NCBI GenBank assembly: GCA_963783445.1
Contig: CAWANP010000020.1
Location: forward strand, 1-64,000
DNA length: 64,000 nt
Reading direction: 5' to 3'
Origin: CAWANP01 sp963783445
Lineage (GTDB): Bacteria > Chloroflexota > Anaerolineae > JAAYZQ01
Below, piece by piece: positions 7,926 through 15,293 of this stretch. Position numbers and translations under genes: made by a program. Every line of letters begins with the position of its first letter. The stretch's first letter is position 1. The notes under the pieces are model-generated. The model saw only the letters and a program-made list of their open reading frames with translations, did no database searches and was not told the origin of the DNA.

Positions 7926-8822
7926 GGTCGTGTTCTCCTTGGGGTGTTGAGATTCAAAGTAGGTGATGGACGCCATCGGGTCAGACGGCTCCACGGTCAG
8001 GTCATAACCAGTGATGACCAGGGAAGTAGGCTCCTCGATCTGAGTGTCGCCCTCTTCGACAAACACGGACTCTCCGTAGGCTCGTTGGCTCACGCCGGGT
8101 TTCACGCCGCCCAACATAGCGGCCCGGATGTCCTTACCCAAGGCGGTGCCCAACAGATTGCCTTCGAGCAGCACCTGGGTGCCGTCAAAGGATGCGTCGG
8201 TCCAGTTAACCACGACCTCAGACAAGAATGGACGCCGGGTGGCTTTCATATTGGGATGTTCGGCCTCGCCATAAAGCTGGAGACAGCGGCCCTGTCCTGC
8301 GCTTTCGTGCAGGTGGGTGCTCAAAGCATGGACGGCCGGCGCAAGCACGTCAGGACGGTAGCGCCGGCCGTTTTCGTTGATAACATTGGCCGTGATCCCA
8401 ATGGCGCGGATCGGCCAGGGACCATCGGGACTTTGGGCGGCTTCGGACTCAGTCAACAGCTCCAGGTGGCCCTGGACGCTTTCGACAAAGCGGCTGGCCT
8501 GGTCCTTGCTGACCCGACCCTCCTGGATGGACTGTGGCTGGTAGGTCAGCTCCACGACTTCCCAATCCTCATGGTCGGCAAAGGTATAGTCGTTGCTGGT
8601 CTTGGTCATGGAGACCCTGTAATACTCGCCTACGCCCAGGTCTCGTTGGTTCACGATGACATAGTCAGAAAAGACCTCCACGATCCAGAGGGACCAATCA
8701 GCGTCCTGGTCGTCCAGGAATTGCGCGCTGAAAGCCATTTCGATGATAGACAGGGTGTGATTCAGAGAGCCCTTGACCAGCTCCTCCAGCGGTTCGCCCC
8801 GTTCGAGTTTGGTTGTCACCAT
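6042..8822 (-). CDS. Fused prohead protease, scaffold and major capsid protein
   Basis: The 926-residue product reads as three phage head functions in one chain. Residues about 130-290 look like a prohead protease of the T4 gp21-like type: GEAEHP contains His189 and GVSQRAYG contains Ser245, the expected catalytic pair. Residues about 300-470 are Pro-rich then strongly helical and charged (scaffold-like). Residues about 490-926 have HK97-type capsid character (E-loop-like and axial segments, many Gly/Asn/Thr turns). Most phages encode these separately. An internal start at 7925, described separately, would release scaffold plus capsid alone. By family knowledge the protease removes the scaffold during head maturation. 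There is no frameshift across 2.8 kb, so this frame is under selection or recently acquired. It follows a terminator-like hairpin. Confidence 0.8.
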   Translation of the reverse strand: MVTTKLERGEPLEELVKGSLNHTLSIIEMAFSAQFLDDQDADWSLWIVEVFSDYVIVNQRDLGVGEYYRVSMTKTSNDYTFADHEDWEVVELTYQPQSIQEGRVSKDQASRFVESVQGHLELLTESEAAQSPDGPWPIRAIGITANVINENGRRYRPDVLAPAVHALSTHLHESAGQGRCLQLYGEAEHPNMKATRRPFLSEVVVNWTDASFDGTQVLLEGNLLGTALGKDIRAAMLGGVKPGVSQRAYGESVFVEEGDTQIEEPTSLVITGYDLTVEPSDPMASITYFESQHPKENTTMPSKTVEPTAPIEESVQPPAPAPAPEVVTLEDLQHRYPHLVANLSANLEESAKAAFEAELQAQADATAERENLIAERDAAIRKELGLDENADMLATMQEREDQLRKYQENQRKAEVAGAIDVAVAALPYPADVKQTFAESVKADGPQTVEDATAIMERRRTEYDRILSRDRLVQMGMSPDAAPPSDIQVIGPVIESVTGMPEFARASIMMTESLIRRDKFEKRDLFNRPRNVNEVFAAQYLALYDSQHKAHLLHESRLFEEAEQTSDLSLPYSVLRSIVAEAFPQLVTSSIFDFGIMTNSPDKLYFETYTAETGHTATITDEQVANVTHGSWFSLAHARVVVGSVTVEDNGTSTAYDEWDDYLIDYKLGKIYFLSTGSIPADAGGVDVTYQYDAMREGEMTAVQRAKQVLSSITIEAAADRLAIQISDEAVAFSASQLGYDATGRAITGLVAEIRRKIDSHLIYAGLAAAHLVASNSGGTWTQSTDDVDELAEKIGYAKVKVINRYYQPTFALMSVTNGDYLSNSSHATAAGNRPDFEVAANGYVTRVKGLNCYQSTEMPDTKVLVGNRELVQHRVYKAMGIKGPYPSYADAGDGTNKLTDAEQYLAVEYNASATPVNGKGSVVTVA

Positions 8823-8870
8823 GTCAGCTCCTGAGTTATGCCGTTACCTTCACAAGTCCATAAAGCAAAA

Positions 8871-8903
8871 GGGGCCACGCCCTCGTAATGAGAGCGTGGC
8901 CCC
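8871..8903 (-). terminator. Intrinsic terminator upstream of the capsid gene
   Basis: GGGGCCACGC at 8871-8880 pairs with GCGTGGCCCC at 8894-8903. On the minus strand it is followed by TTTTGCTTT. It sits between the 72-residue gene and the protease-capsid gene, so readthrough or an internal promoter would be needed for capsid expression. Confidence 0.65.
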
Positions 8904-9018
8904 GCGGTTGCTTCGCGCAGCTAAAGCTGAGCATCTGGTCCTGGGACCGTTGCCGGTGGTGTTCCGGCCTATCGGCTATTGTGACCGGTGGTATGCCGGT
9001 CGGGTTTTAGAGAGAGGC

Positions 9019-9237
9019 TCAGGCGTAGCCAGACGGCGCTTGCCTCTTCCCTCGGGTTTGTTGTTTGGGTGGTGCGCCGGTCACGGTTTCGACCGCCGTA
9101 CCACTTGGATCACTTACCGCCATCTGCCACGTGCCGCCGGTCTTGACCAGTTGGATGGTGTAAAAGCGGTTATTCGGCAATCCGTCCAGACGGCGCGCTA
9201 CCTTGAGAGCTTGAGTGCTGATGCTTTCGTTTGCCAT
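9019..9237 (-). CDS. Unknown small phage-operon protein, 72 aa
   Basis: The protein starts MANESISTQALKVARRL and is basic. It has a beta-rich middle (RFYTIQLVKTGGTWQMAVSD) and a polar basic tail. No family is recognised. It lies between the 149-residue gene and the capsid fusion, the place where a portal gene would usually be, but it is far too short to be a portal. Confidence 0.5.
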   Translation of the reverse strand: MANESISTQALKVARRLDGLPNNRFYTIQLVKTGGTWQMAVSDPSGTAVETVTGAPPKQQTRGKRQAPSGYA

Positions 9238-9260
9238 AGTGTGCGTACCATTATAGGCGA

Positions 9261-9710
9261 TTAACCTGCGTTGTCAAGTGTGGTTAGTGTGATATCACAC
9301 ATATCGCCCTCCAGAGCTGGAGGATTGGAAAAGTAGAACCGGACCGGGCAATCTGGCAGCATCTCGCCGGGTGCGCCCTCGCCATCCCACCAGCGATCCT
9401 CACAGGGCAACAATGCTGGACAGTCCAACGGGCAGCGGCCCTTGGCAGCGTAGACGCGAAACTTGATCGTCTGCCAGCGCTCCTCAGTCAAGACATCTCC
9501 CCAATCAGGGGGCAGAAGGATGCGCGGGAAGATCGGGATCTCGTGAAGCACTCGCGCCCGGCCCACGGTTGGCGCGCTCACACCGATCAGCCTGCCTATG
9601 ACGACCGCGTAGAGATGGACCTGGAAGAGGTAGACCATAGTGGCCCGGTCCTCCAGCAGCCTGCGCTTCTCTTGAGAAAGGCGATAGGTGAACACGCTAT
9701 GTCGGCTCAT
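9261..9710 (-). CDS. Unknown phage-operon protein, 149 aa
   Basis: The start at 9710 follows the terminase stop within four bases, so the two are probably translated together. The middle contains four cysteines in a cluster (GRCPLDCPALLPCEDRWW) and later two more, which could bind zinc or a metal. The start is helical and basic. I recognise no family; length and composition exclude a portal protein. Confidence 0.5.
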   Translation of the reverse strand: MSRHSVFTYRLSQEKRRLLEDRATMVYLFQVHLYAVVIGRLIGVSAPTVGRARVLHEIPIFPRILLPPDWGDVLTEERWQTIKFRVYAAKGRCPLDCPALLPCEDRWWDGEGAPGEMLPDCPVRFYFSNPPALEGDMCDITLTTLDNAG

Positions 9711-9713
9711 GGG

Positions 9714-11474
9714 CTACCTGAACCTATCCTCCATCTGTTGCCGGCTAACGGATACCTGTGTCTGTGTCGCCGCCGGTGGCCTGGGAGCGCTCCTGGCAGC
9801 TTCGCAATAGTTCTCAGAGTGGGCAAAGTGATCCTCGCTGGCTTCGACATACCGGGCCACGCGCTCACCATTCGGACGCTTTTCAATGACGCGCACAACG
9901 GCTTTCATCTGCGAGTAATAGTCCGGGATGCTCCGAGCGTGGCGCGGGAGCGTGATCTTCTCCTCCAAAAAGCCGGCCATGACAGCATCCAGGGTGCGGG
10001 TCCGGTCCATGGTGACTGTGCCCTCGGCCTCGTTCCAGAGCATCTCATCGGCGCGCCGGCCCACGCCATCGGTATAGTAGGCTAGCCAGACCACGCCCGG
10101 TGGAAAGTTGGCCTGAAGCTCACGCGCCTTGCGAGTTTCAGGCAGAGCGTCAATGACAACGCGCCTTGCGTCCCAGCGGCGGATTTCGTTGGCCGCGGCC
10201 TCGAAGCTGTCCACCATGCCGGCAAAGCGTTGTGGTCTTTCGCCAGATTCCGGCTGCGCTGGACCTCTTACGACAAAGTGAAGCACAGAGCCAACGTCAA
10301 TGCCCATGACCGTTGTCTCGCTCGGAACCGGCCCGTGGGCATAGTCTCGGCAACAGGCGTTCAGGTGTTCGTCACTCAGCCGGCCACCGCGCGGGTGATA
10401 GGGCAAGCCAAGGCCCTGGTTGATGACCTCTTTGCGCTTCTCCTCTTCTACGGCCTGGAGGCCCTGGATCAGCTTCAGCGTCGGGTAATGGTGAGAGAAA
10501 AGCCTGGTCAGGTGGTAGCCATGAACCTCGCGGCCGGGATGTCTGGCCACCCACCTACCTGGTCCTCGGGGATTCAGCCGGGTGCTACACTTTTCGCAAA
10601 CGCACCAGGCATCATCGGGCTGGCCGTGCCAAAAGACCGGACGCTCGAGCGCGTCCGATTCTATGACACAGTGGTTAATGGTCAGCTCCTGCCAGTGGTT
10701 GCAACTGTCACAGCGGACCATCCAGACGCGCTGGTCGGATTCCATCCAAAGAGCATGGATGCCCATGCCAGCATAGGTCGGCGTGGATACCGCGCGCTCC
10801 TGTGCCAGCGAGCTGTGACCTAGACGCTCACGGGCCAGAGCGATGGCCCTGGGCGGCATCTCGTCTACTTCGTCCAGAAAGAGCACGTCAGCGTCAACAG
10901 ACTTGAGTTGCGGAGCGCGGCCGTCTAGGTGGACCTGGGCACCGCGCAAGTAGAGGAAGCGATCACCGATCCTCTTCAGCGTCACACGGTCGGAGCCGCG
11001 GCGTCGCTTTCCATCAGTTGTGCGGACATCCTCTACAATGGACTGAAGATACTGTGAAGCCTCGATGGCCGGGCCGATTCGGCCTGTGGAGAAGTCACTT
11101 ACATGGGTGCTGGTGGGAAAGATGTAGAGAGGAGTTGCTTTGCGCTCGTCGGCTGCGTGGATCGCGTCGCTGATGAGATATTCGCTGGCGCCCATCTGGC
11201 CAGACTTGAACACAACGATACTGTCATGGTTGTCGCGGTAGAGATCAATAAGAAAAGGGTGCCGGCCCAAATCAAAAGGCCGGCCAGGCACAAGCAGCGC
11301 GCGGTTTTTGATTGTCCATTCGAGAAGGGACATAGCATCGGCACCGCCAATGCTGGCAACTGGCGTCCTCTCTGGAGGGCTGGCCTTGATATCCTCGTAG
11401 AGAAGATTCGCGAGTTGGGCCTTTTGGCGCTGGTCCAGAGATCCACCCAGGCCCAAGCATTGTAGATCCGGCAT
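9714..11474 (-). CDS. Terminase large subunit (GpA-like packaging ATPase/nuclease)
   Basis: The 586-residue protein has a P-loop-like KSGQMGAS at residues 90-97 and a Walker B-type DVLFLDEVDEMP near residue 185. It has a zinc-ribbon-like CDSCNHWQ...CEKC pair in the middle, a feature of GpA-type terminases. The C-terminal half (VMGIDVG..., then VVIDALPET) has the acidic RNase H-like nuclease pattern. It would cut concatemeric DNA and pump it into capsids. It follows a probable small subunit by 35 bases. No clear Shine-Dalgarno sequence precedes ATG 11474, so the start is uncertain. The frame is intact. Confidence 0.8.
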   Translation of the reverse strand: MPDLQCLGLGGSLDQRQKAQLANLLYEDIKASPPERTPVASIGGADAMSLLEWTIKNRALLVPGRPFDLGRHPFLIDLYRDNHDSIVVFKSGQMGASEYLISDAIHAADERKATPLYIFPTSTHVSDFSTGRIGPAIEASQYLQSIVEDVRTTDGKRRRGSDRVTLKRIGDRFLYLRGAQVHLDGRAPQLKSVDADVLFLDEVDEMPPRAIALARERLGHSSLAQERAVSTPTYAGMGIHALWMESDQRVWMVRCDSCNHWQELTINHCVIESDALERPVFWHGQPDDAWCVCEKCSTRLNPRGPGRWVARHPGREVHGYHLTRLFSHHYPTLKLIQGLQAVEEEKRKEVINQGLGLPYHPRGGRLSDEHLNACCRDYAHGPVPSETTVMGIDVGSVLHFVVRGPAQPESGERPQRFAGMVDSFEAAANEIRRWDARRVVIDALPETRKARELQANFPPGVVWLAYYTDGVGRRADEMLWNEAEGTVTMDRTRTLDAVMAGFLEEKITLPRHARSIPDYYSQMKAVVRVIEKRPNGERVARYVEASEDHFAHSENYCEAARSAPRPPAATQTQVSVSRQQMEDRFR

Positions 11475-11509
11475 AACGGTTGGTCAGCACTCCGGTACAT
11501 AGGGGAGCA

Positions 11510-12028
11510 CTAGCCCTCGCTTTCCTGGTAGGCTGGAACGGAGGCAGGGTGCATTGAGGTAGAGGCATCGCGTTCTCTGGCAAGCAGCAGATTGTTGACC
11601 ACCATGTCCAGGGTGTCCTCGTCCATCTTCTCAAAGTCGTTAGCCTGGGCCACAAAGAGCGTACCGGAGTTTTCGGTCTGTCGTTTCTCCGGCTCATCCA
11701 GGCCCAGGAGCTTGGCCTGTCGCTCCATGATTTTGAGCGCCCGGTCAATAGCGGCCAAGTCGCCTTCCAGAGCATCGTTCCAAACGGCATTGAGCAGCCG
11801 GTCTAGTCGCGTGAGCTGGATCTGGACATGGTCGGCCATATTGTCTATCTGCTCACGGCGCAAGCGGCCCAGGATAATCTTGACGTCAGCGGCGATGGTG
11901 CCAAGAGAGCAGTCTAGGGTCTCCGCCATCTGGCGATAGGTCAGCCCACCGAGCAGGTTGGCGGAGACCTTCGACCTGCGCATCTCACGTATTGCGGCTT
12001 CAGCTTTTTTGGTAGTGTTTACAGTCAT
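11510..12028 (-). CDS. Terminase small subunit-like DNA-binding protein
   Basis: The 172-residue protein begins with a helix-turn-helix (LTYRQMAETLDCSLGTIAADVK, residues about 29-50). A long helical oligomerisation region follows, then an acidic variable tail. Size, domain order and position immediately upstream of the terminase large subunit are those of small terminase subunits, which recognise the packaging site. It could instead be an operon regulator with the same HTH, so the call rests partly on context. Confidence 0.65.
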   Translation of the reverse strand: MTVNTTKKAEAAIREMRRSKVSANLLGGLTYRQMAETLDCSLGTIAADVKIILGRLRREQIDNMADHVQIQLTRLDRLLNAVWNDALEGDLAAIDRALKIMERQAKLLGLDEPEKRQTENSGTLFVAQANDFEKMDEDTLDMVVNNLLLARERDASTSMHPASVPAYQESEG

Positions 12029-12045
12029 TGTTCAGCCCCATATGT

Positions 12046-12822
12046 TCAGTCTGCCGCGGCTCCAGCCTCCGCGGTCTCATCTTCCGGTGGGTGTTCTGCG
12101 ATCCACTCCTCCACGATGTCAATGATCGCCAGGAAGGCCGTGGAGGTATTGACAATGCCAGCGGCCTCCTTGAAGGTCAGGAGCATCTCAAAGAAACTGT
12201 CCCACTCCTGGAGCCGGCCAGCGAACCGGTGGCGAGTGGCTTTGCCCAGGAGCGGAACAACGTTCTTGATGCGTTCGACCTCGGCCGGTATGAACATGAG
12301 AGTGACCTCTTCAAAGCGGAGCGCGGCCTCGTTGATACGCTGGATGTTCACAGGAGCCATGGTCTCGAGATACTGCTCATCCAGGCCGGTGTAGACGCGG
12401 AGGCTCAGGTCATCGATCTCCTCCCACAGCTCCCGGAGCGTTGTAAAGTTCTCCTGGCCCACAAGAGCGTTGTGGGAGAGCTGGATCGCCAGCCGCTCCG
12501 GCTTACTCAGAGCCTCGTCGGTGTATAGCGTTAGGATGTGAGATACACCGGTCTCGGCCGCGACCTTGACGCGGTGATTGCCGGACATCGACTCATAGGT
12601 GCCATCGGGATGACGCCAGCAAAAGGGAAGAGAAGAGAGATTGCCGTCCTTTTCGACATTGGCCCTGAGTGAGTCCCATACGCGCTTTGGCATGAAGTGA
12701 GCGTTTTTGTCCACCGGGCGGATCTCGCTAGGCGGCACTACAGCGAGTTTATAGGGCGTGACATCACCGAGAAGCTCGTTCAGCTCCTTCAGGACGTTTT
12801 GGAGCCGTGCTTCGTCCACCAT
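12046..12822 (-). CDS. ParB-like (Srx-fold) protein
   Basis: The 258-residue protein has a ParB N-terminal-like core: VVPPSEIRPVD..., then a glycine-rich box in ESMSGNHRVKVAAETG (residues about 77-92) and an LSHNALVGQ segment. There is no obvious central HTH of plasmid ParB. The C-terminal half is helical and acidic. In phages such ParB-like proteins commonly sit beside DNA methyltransferases and terminases. Here the gene overlaps the methyltransferase-like gene by 34 bases. By family knowledge the fold may hydrolyse nucleotides or cut DNA; the role here is unknown. Confidence 0.7.
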   Translation of the reverse strand: MVDEARLQNVLKELNELLGDVTPYKLAVVPPSEIRPVDKNAHFMPKRVWDSLRANVEKDGNLSSLPFCWRHPDGTYESMSGNHRVKVAAETGVSHILTLYTDEALSKPERLAIQLSHNALVGQENFTTLRELWEEIDDLSLRVYTGLDEQYLETMAPVNIQRINEAALRFEEVTLMFIPAEVERIKNVVPLLGKATRHRFAGRLQEWDSFFEMLLTFKEAAGIVNTSTAFLAIIDIVEEWIAEHPPEDETAEAGAAAD

Positions 12823-14105
12823 TGGTTATAGACCTCCTGCCAGGTAAGATTGTCAAAGACGGCTCCATAGTTGAGAAACTGCTCACCGCTGTCGGTCTGT
12901 CCGCGCTTCTGGAGCTTGAGAATACCGCGGTATTTCATGGAAACGGGCCGCTCAGTGAAGGCCGTTGTCATCAGAGAACGGGTACGCTGGCACTGTGCCC
13001 GTTCCAACCAACGGCGCGTCTCGCCAGATTTGCTAAGCATGACCACCAGCTTGGAGAGCCGCTTGTAGCGAGTGCCAGGGATCGCGAAGTCGGCCAGCAT
13101 GTAGACGCCATCGGCTCCGCCAAACTGAGCTTTTGAGAATTCCAGGAAGCCTACTACCCAACCATCCACGACCACGGCGAAGGCCCACATTCCCTGTGAG
13201 AAGTCAATGTTCTTTCCCAGGAAGGCGTCCTTGAAGCGGCCTAGATCGCTAGCCTTGATGCGGTGGAGCCAGATCCGTGACTTGGCAGTGAGGGTAAGGT
13301 CAGAATGGGCAAGAGGGAGGTTCGGCAGATCGGCCGGCTGGCGGTCATCAAAGACGGCCGGCGTGGTGACTACGTTGGAGTAAAGATAGACCGTTCGAGA
13401 GCGCCCACTACGCTGCTTCATGACCGGCGTCAAGCCCTCTATGACCCGGTCGTCATACCAAAGGTATTTGCGCTCGGCCATCCACGCGAGAAGCCGGTTT
13501 CGGGCATCCTCGTCAAGCATGGAGTAGGTGGGCTCTTCCCAGGTGACAATCTCCTCAAGACGCTTGTAGAGGCGCTCATAGCCTCCCGAGTAGGTAGGGG
13601 CATAGCAACAGAAGATTGCGTTGGGGTCATCGCCAAAGCGCTGGAAGTGGTCAAAGACGTCTCCGGCAAAGTAACTCGCGATGGGGATACTGACGGCGTC
13701 CAGCTTTTCCACGGTCTGTTCATGGAGGGTGTCAAAGCCATCCAGGTAGGCTTGCCACATGCGTTTGCGGTGGATGGTGTTGCGCTTGTCAAAGTCAAGC
13801 ATGTCCAGAAGGACCATGATCGCGGCTAACCTGCTTGTGTCAGAGTCAAAGTAGGATTCGAGCCAGCGGTAGTCCTCGTCGGCTATCTCAAAGCGGAGGG
13901 GGGAGCCGGTCAGCCAAGCTCCGGCCATGCAAGAGTAGAACGACACGTCATTAGAATGGACGGATGCGGGTTGGCTATAAGCCGCCAGTACGGCCTCACT
14001 GGTAAAGTTGCCTGAGCAACCCACGATAACATTGTGGTTGTTGAACACTCCAGCGACGTTCCCCAGGAACGTGCGGACCGTGGCGTTAATCGCGCCAACA
14101 AACAT
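12789..14105 (-). CDS. Adenine methyltransferase-like / GNAT (Mom-like) fusion, putative antirestriction protein
   Basis: The 438-residue protein begins with FVGAINATVRTFLGNV and a SAM-site-like VGCSGNFT with a following HSNDVSFYS. This resembles phage proteins named putative antirestriction adenine methyltransferases, which are related to the D12/Dam class. The usual DPPY catalytic motif is not seen; the corresponding spot reads CYAPTYSGGYE, so activity is uncertain. From about residue 270 a second domain looks like an acyltransferase (GNAT) fold (WAFAVVVDGWVVGFLEFS, then LADFAIPGTRYKRLSKLVVML), reminiscent of phage Mu Mom, which modifies adenine. It is the first protein gene of the structural operon, next to ParB. 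Modification of phage DNA against restriction is the inferred role. Confidence 0.65.
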   Translation of the reverse strand: MFVGAINATVRTFLGNVAGVFNNHNVIVGCSGNFTSEAVLAAYSQPASVHSNDVSFYSCMAGAWLTGSPLRFEIADEDYRWLESYFDSDTSRLAAIMVLLDMLDFDKRNTIHRKRMWQAYLDGFDTLHEQTVEKLDAVSIPIASYFAGDVFDHFQRFGDDPNAIFCCYAPTYSGGYERLYKRLEEIVTWEEPTYSMLDEDARNRLLAWMAERKYLWYDDRVIEGLTPVMKQRSGRSRTVYLYSNVVTTPAVFDDRQPADLPNLPLAHSDLTLTAKSRIWLHRIKASDLGRFKDAFLGKNIDFSQGMWAFAVVVDGWVVGFLEFSKAQFGGADGVYMLADFAIPGTRYKRLSKLVVMLSKSGETRRWLERAQCQRTRSLMTTAFTERPVSMKYRGILKLQKRGQTDSGEQFLNYGAVFDNLTWQEVYNQWWTKHGSKTS

Positions 14106-14118
14106 TGGGCCTCCAGGA

Positions 14119-14189
14119 GCGGGACGCCGGATTTGAACCGGACCTTGACGCTGGAAGCGCCCTGTGCTACCAGGTTACACTACTCCCGC
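14119..14189 (-). tRNA. tRNA-Gly (TCC)-like gene in the operon leader
   Basis: The 71-base sequence folds as a cloverleaf: acceptor GCGGGAG/GTCCCGC, D arm GTGT...GCAC, anticodon loop CTTCCAG (anticodon TCC) and T loop TTCAAAT. Mismatches at the innermost acceptor pair, the top anticodon pair and the outer T-stem pair show some degeneration. It lies between the minus-strand promoter and the methyltransferase-like gene, so it is part of the phage transcript. Confidence 0.78.
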
Positions 14190-14261
14190 ATGGGGCCACA
14201 CCAGGCCGGCAAGAACCTGGACACTCATTCCACGCTTGCCGTGCCTGTGTGCGGCACCAGC

Positions 14262-14290
14262 ATTATAGCACATTCCGCAATATGCGTCAA
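14262..14290 (-). promoter_or_regulatory. Strong promoter of the structural operon
   Basis: On the minus strand TTGACG (14290-14285) and a perfect TATAAT (14267-14262) are 17 bases apart. A GCTGGTGCC block just downstream matches the half-site within the promoter at 21862 and the CTGGTG operators near 22.9 kb, so the island's RHH protein may regulate it (inference). Confidence 0.75.
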
Positions 14291-14394
14291 GGCGTGCTTA
14301 TGTTCCCCTGGTTATTGCGGACTTGATCATTTCCGCACCAACTTTTCTCACCCGGCAGGGTTATGCCCTTATCAGCGCCTTCAGGCGCTATGCC

Positions 14395-14566
14395 GTTATG
14401 GTCCCAATCCCAACCAATCAAAGGGCCGGCCCAGGCTTTAAGATGTTACCTTACAAACCGCACAAACCGGCGTCAGATTAGGTCAACCTGTCAGACTCAT
14501 GTCAGATTCCTACCTGAGAAAGGTCAAATATTTGTGTGTTATGTGTGATATGATGGTTTTAGAATT
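14395..14566 (+). promoter_or_regulatory. Duplicated early regulatory region, copy 1
   Basis: This stretch matches 20332-20510 over about 170 bases. It contains CCAACCAATCAAA, CAGGCTTTAAGATGTTACC, ACAAACCGGCGTCAGA and several GTCAGA-type direct repeats spaced about 11-18 bases, followed by an AT-rich TGTGTGATATGAT. The repeated GTCAG units look like binding sites of an activator or repressor upstream of an extended -10. Confidence 0.6.
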
Positions 14567-14715
14567 AAGAAACGCAGCAACTTACAAACCAAATAATCGC
14601 AAAAAGGGCAGGGGAAGAAACGGGAGCCAGGGCTCCACCCTGAGGGGAAGTACCCCACAGGCGGCAAATCGGCGGAAGAACCGGACGGCCCAAGCGAGAC
14701 AGAGTTCAAGCTCTG
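14567..14715 (+). other. Hairpin-rich leader, 5' part
   Basis: No good coding signal. GGAGC-CAGG-GCTCC (14623-14636) lies within CAGGG...CCCTG, GGGG-AAGTA-CCCC follows near 14644-14656, and ACAGAG/CTCTGT closes at 14699-14716. An open frame across it (starting near 14550) has Lys/Arg/Ser-rich low-complexity content and I do not call it. It probably forms one RNA with the pseudoknot that follows. Confidence 0.4.
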
Positions 14716-14783
14716 TTGGCTGCTATCCAACCGGGACACCAAACGGAGCAGCGTGAGTAACCCGGTATCTCACGAGCAGCCAA
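14716..14783 (+). ncRNA. Candidate pseudoknotted regulatory RNA (riboswitch-like)
   Basis: TTGGCTGCT (14716-14724) pairs perfectly with AGCAGCCAA (14775-14783). Inside, CGTGAG/CTCACG (14752-14757 and 14769-14774) forms a hairpin directly stacked on the closing stem. Its loop holds CCCGG (14761-14765), complementary to CCGGG at 14731-14735, giving a pseudoknot. GCTGCT can also pair with AGCAGC at 14747-14752, an alternative fold. A Shine-Dalgarno sequence and start codon lie 26-38 bases downstream. No known riboswitch class is recognised. Confidence 0.5.
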
Positions 14784-14820
14784 TTTAGCTTGAAAAACTG
14801 ATACTGAGAGGAGATACACA

Positions 14821-15076
14821 ATGAAGGCTGTTTATGGTCGCAGCCGGCACACCGGTCAAGGTTATGAAAGACACGCTGGACTACAGCCCCAACGTAGTCG
14901 ATTGGGAGACGCAGAAAGACAACATGTTCTTTTTGGAGGACATCGTAATGGACCCGCTGAACCCTGGCAGGGCAGAAGGCGAAGCTCGGCAGCTTTGGGC
15001 AGCGACTGGCTGGTACGGCTTCAACCGGAGCGGTTACATCTGCATGGCCCCGATGGACAGTGTTGACATCCACTAG
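14821..15076 (+). CDS. Unknown small protein, frameshifted near its start
   Basis: GAGGAG lies 7 bases before ATG 14821, but the convincing protein frame is the one from ATG 14834 (MVAAGTPVKVMKDTLDY..., 80 residues, ending at 15076). Removing one T from GTTTA at about 14830 would join the two as MKAVMVAAGTPV, so a homopolymer indel is likely. The product is soluble, with Trp/Tyr-rich C-terminal half (LWAATGWYGFNRSGY). No family is recognised. It is the first gene behind the duplicated regulatory region and the candidate riboswitch. Confidence 0.5.
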
Positions 15077-15094
15077 ATTGATTAGGCCCTCATA

Positions 15095-15190
15095 GCCCGG
15101 CGCGACCCAGGCGAACCTGGGCAAGACCGGGCCAGGGCCAAGCCCCAAAAGGCCGGCAAGACCTGACGCGAAGGTCAGGCGCGCCCGGCC
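15095..15190 (+). ncRNA. Pair of mirrored long hairpins
   Basis: Hairpin A (15095-15132): GCCCGG, internal loop CGCGA, CCCAGG, loop CGAA, CCTGGG, internal loop CAAGA, CCGGGC. Hairpin B (15151-15190): GGCCGG, CAAGA, CCTGAC, loop GCGAAG, GTCAGG, CGCGC, CCGGCC. Both have two 6-bp stems and 5x5 internal loops made of CAAGA opposite CGCG(A/C), with orientation mirrored. Such matched internal loops suggest selected RNA structure, maybe a protein-binding site. Confidence 0.5.
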
Positions 15191-15194
15191 AGGG

Positions 15195-15290
15195 GCAAAC
15201 CAGGAGATAAGAGCAGAGAGTCAAGTCCCGAGCTGCCGCCCGAACGCTGTGGCCGACCTGGAGGGCACCACAAACCACACAGAGGAGGGT
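15195..15290 (+). repeat. Intergenic leader repeat B, copy 1
   Basis: Matches 15975-16068: GGCAAACCAGGAGAT, GAGTCAAG, CCCGAGCTGCCGCCC, GTGGCCGACCTGGAGGGCA and then ACCACACAGAGGAG before the next gene. Each copy ends at the ribosome-binding site of a small gene. Confidence 0.6.
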
Positions 15291-15293
15291 ATC

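Noticed and set aside
9261..9710. Portal protein
   Set aside because: Position suits a portal, but 149 residues with a Cys cluster is far below the usual 400-700 and shows no portal-like helices.
14499..14756. Open frame of 85 codons after the duplicated regulatory region
   Set aside because: Low-complexity Arg/Lys/Ser/Gly residues, no ribosome-binding site and several hairpins; better read as structured leader RNA.
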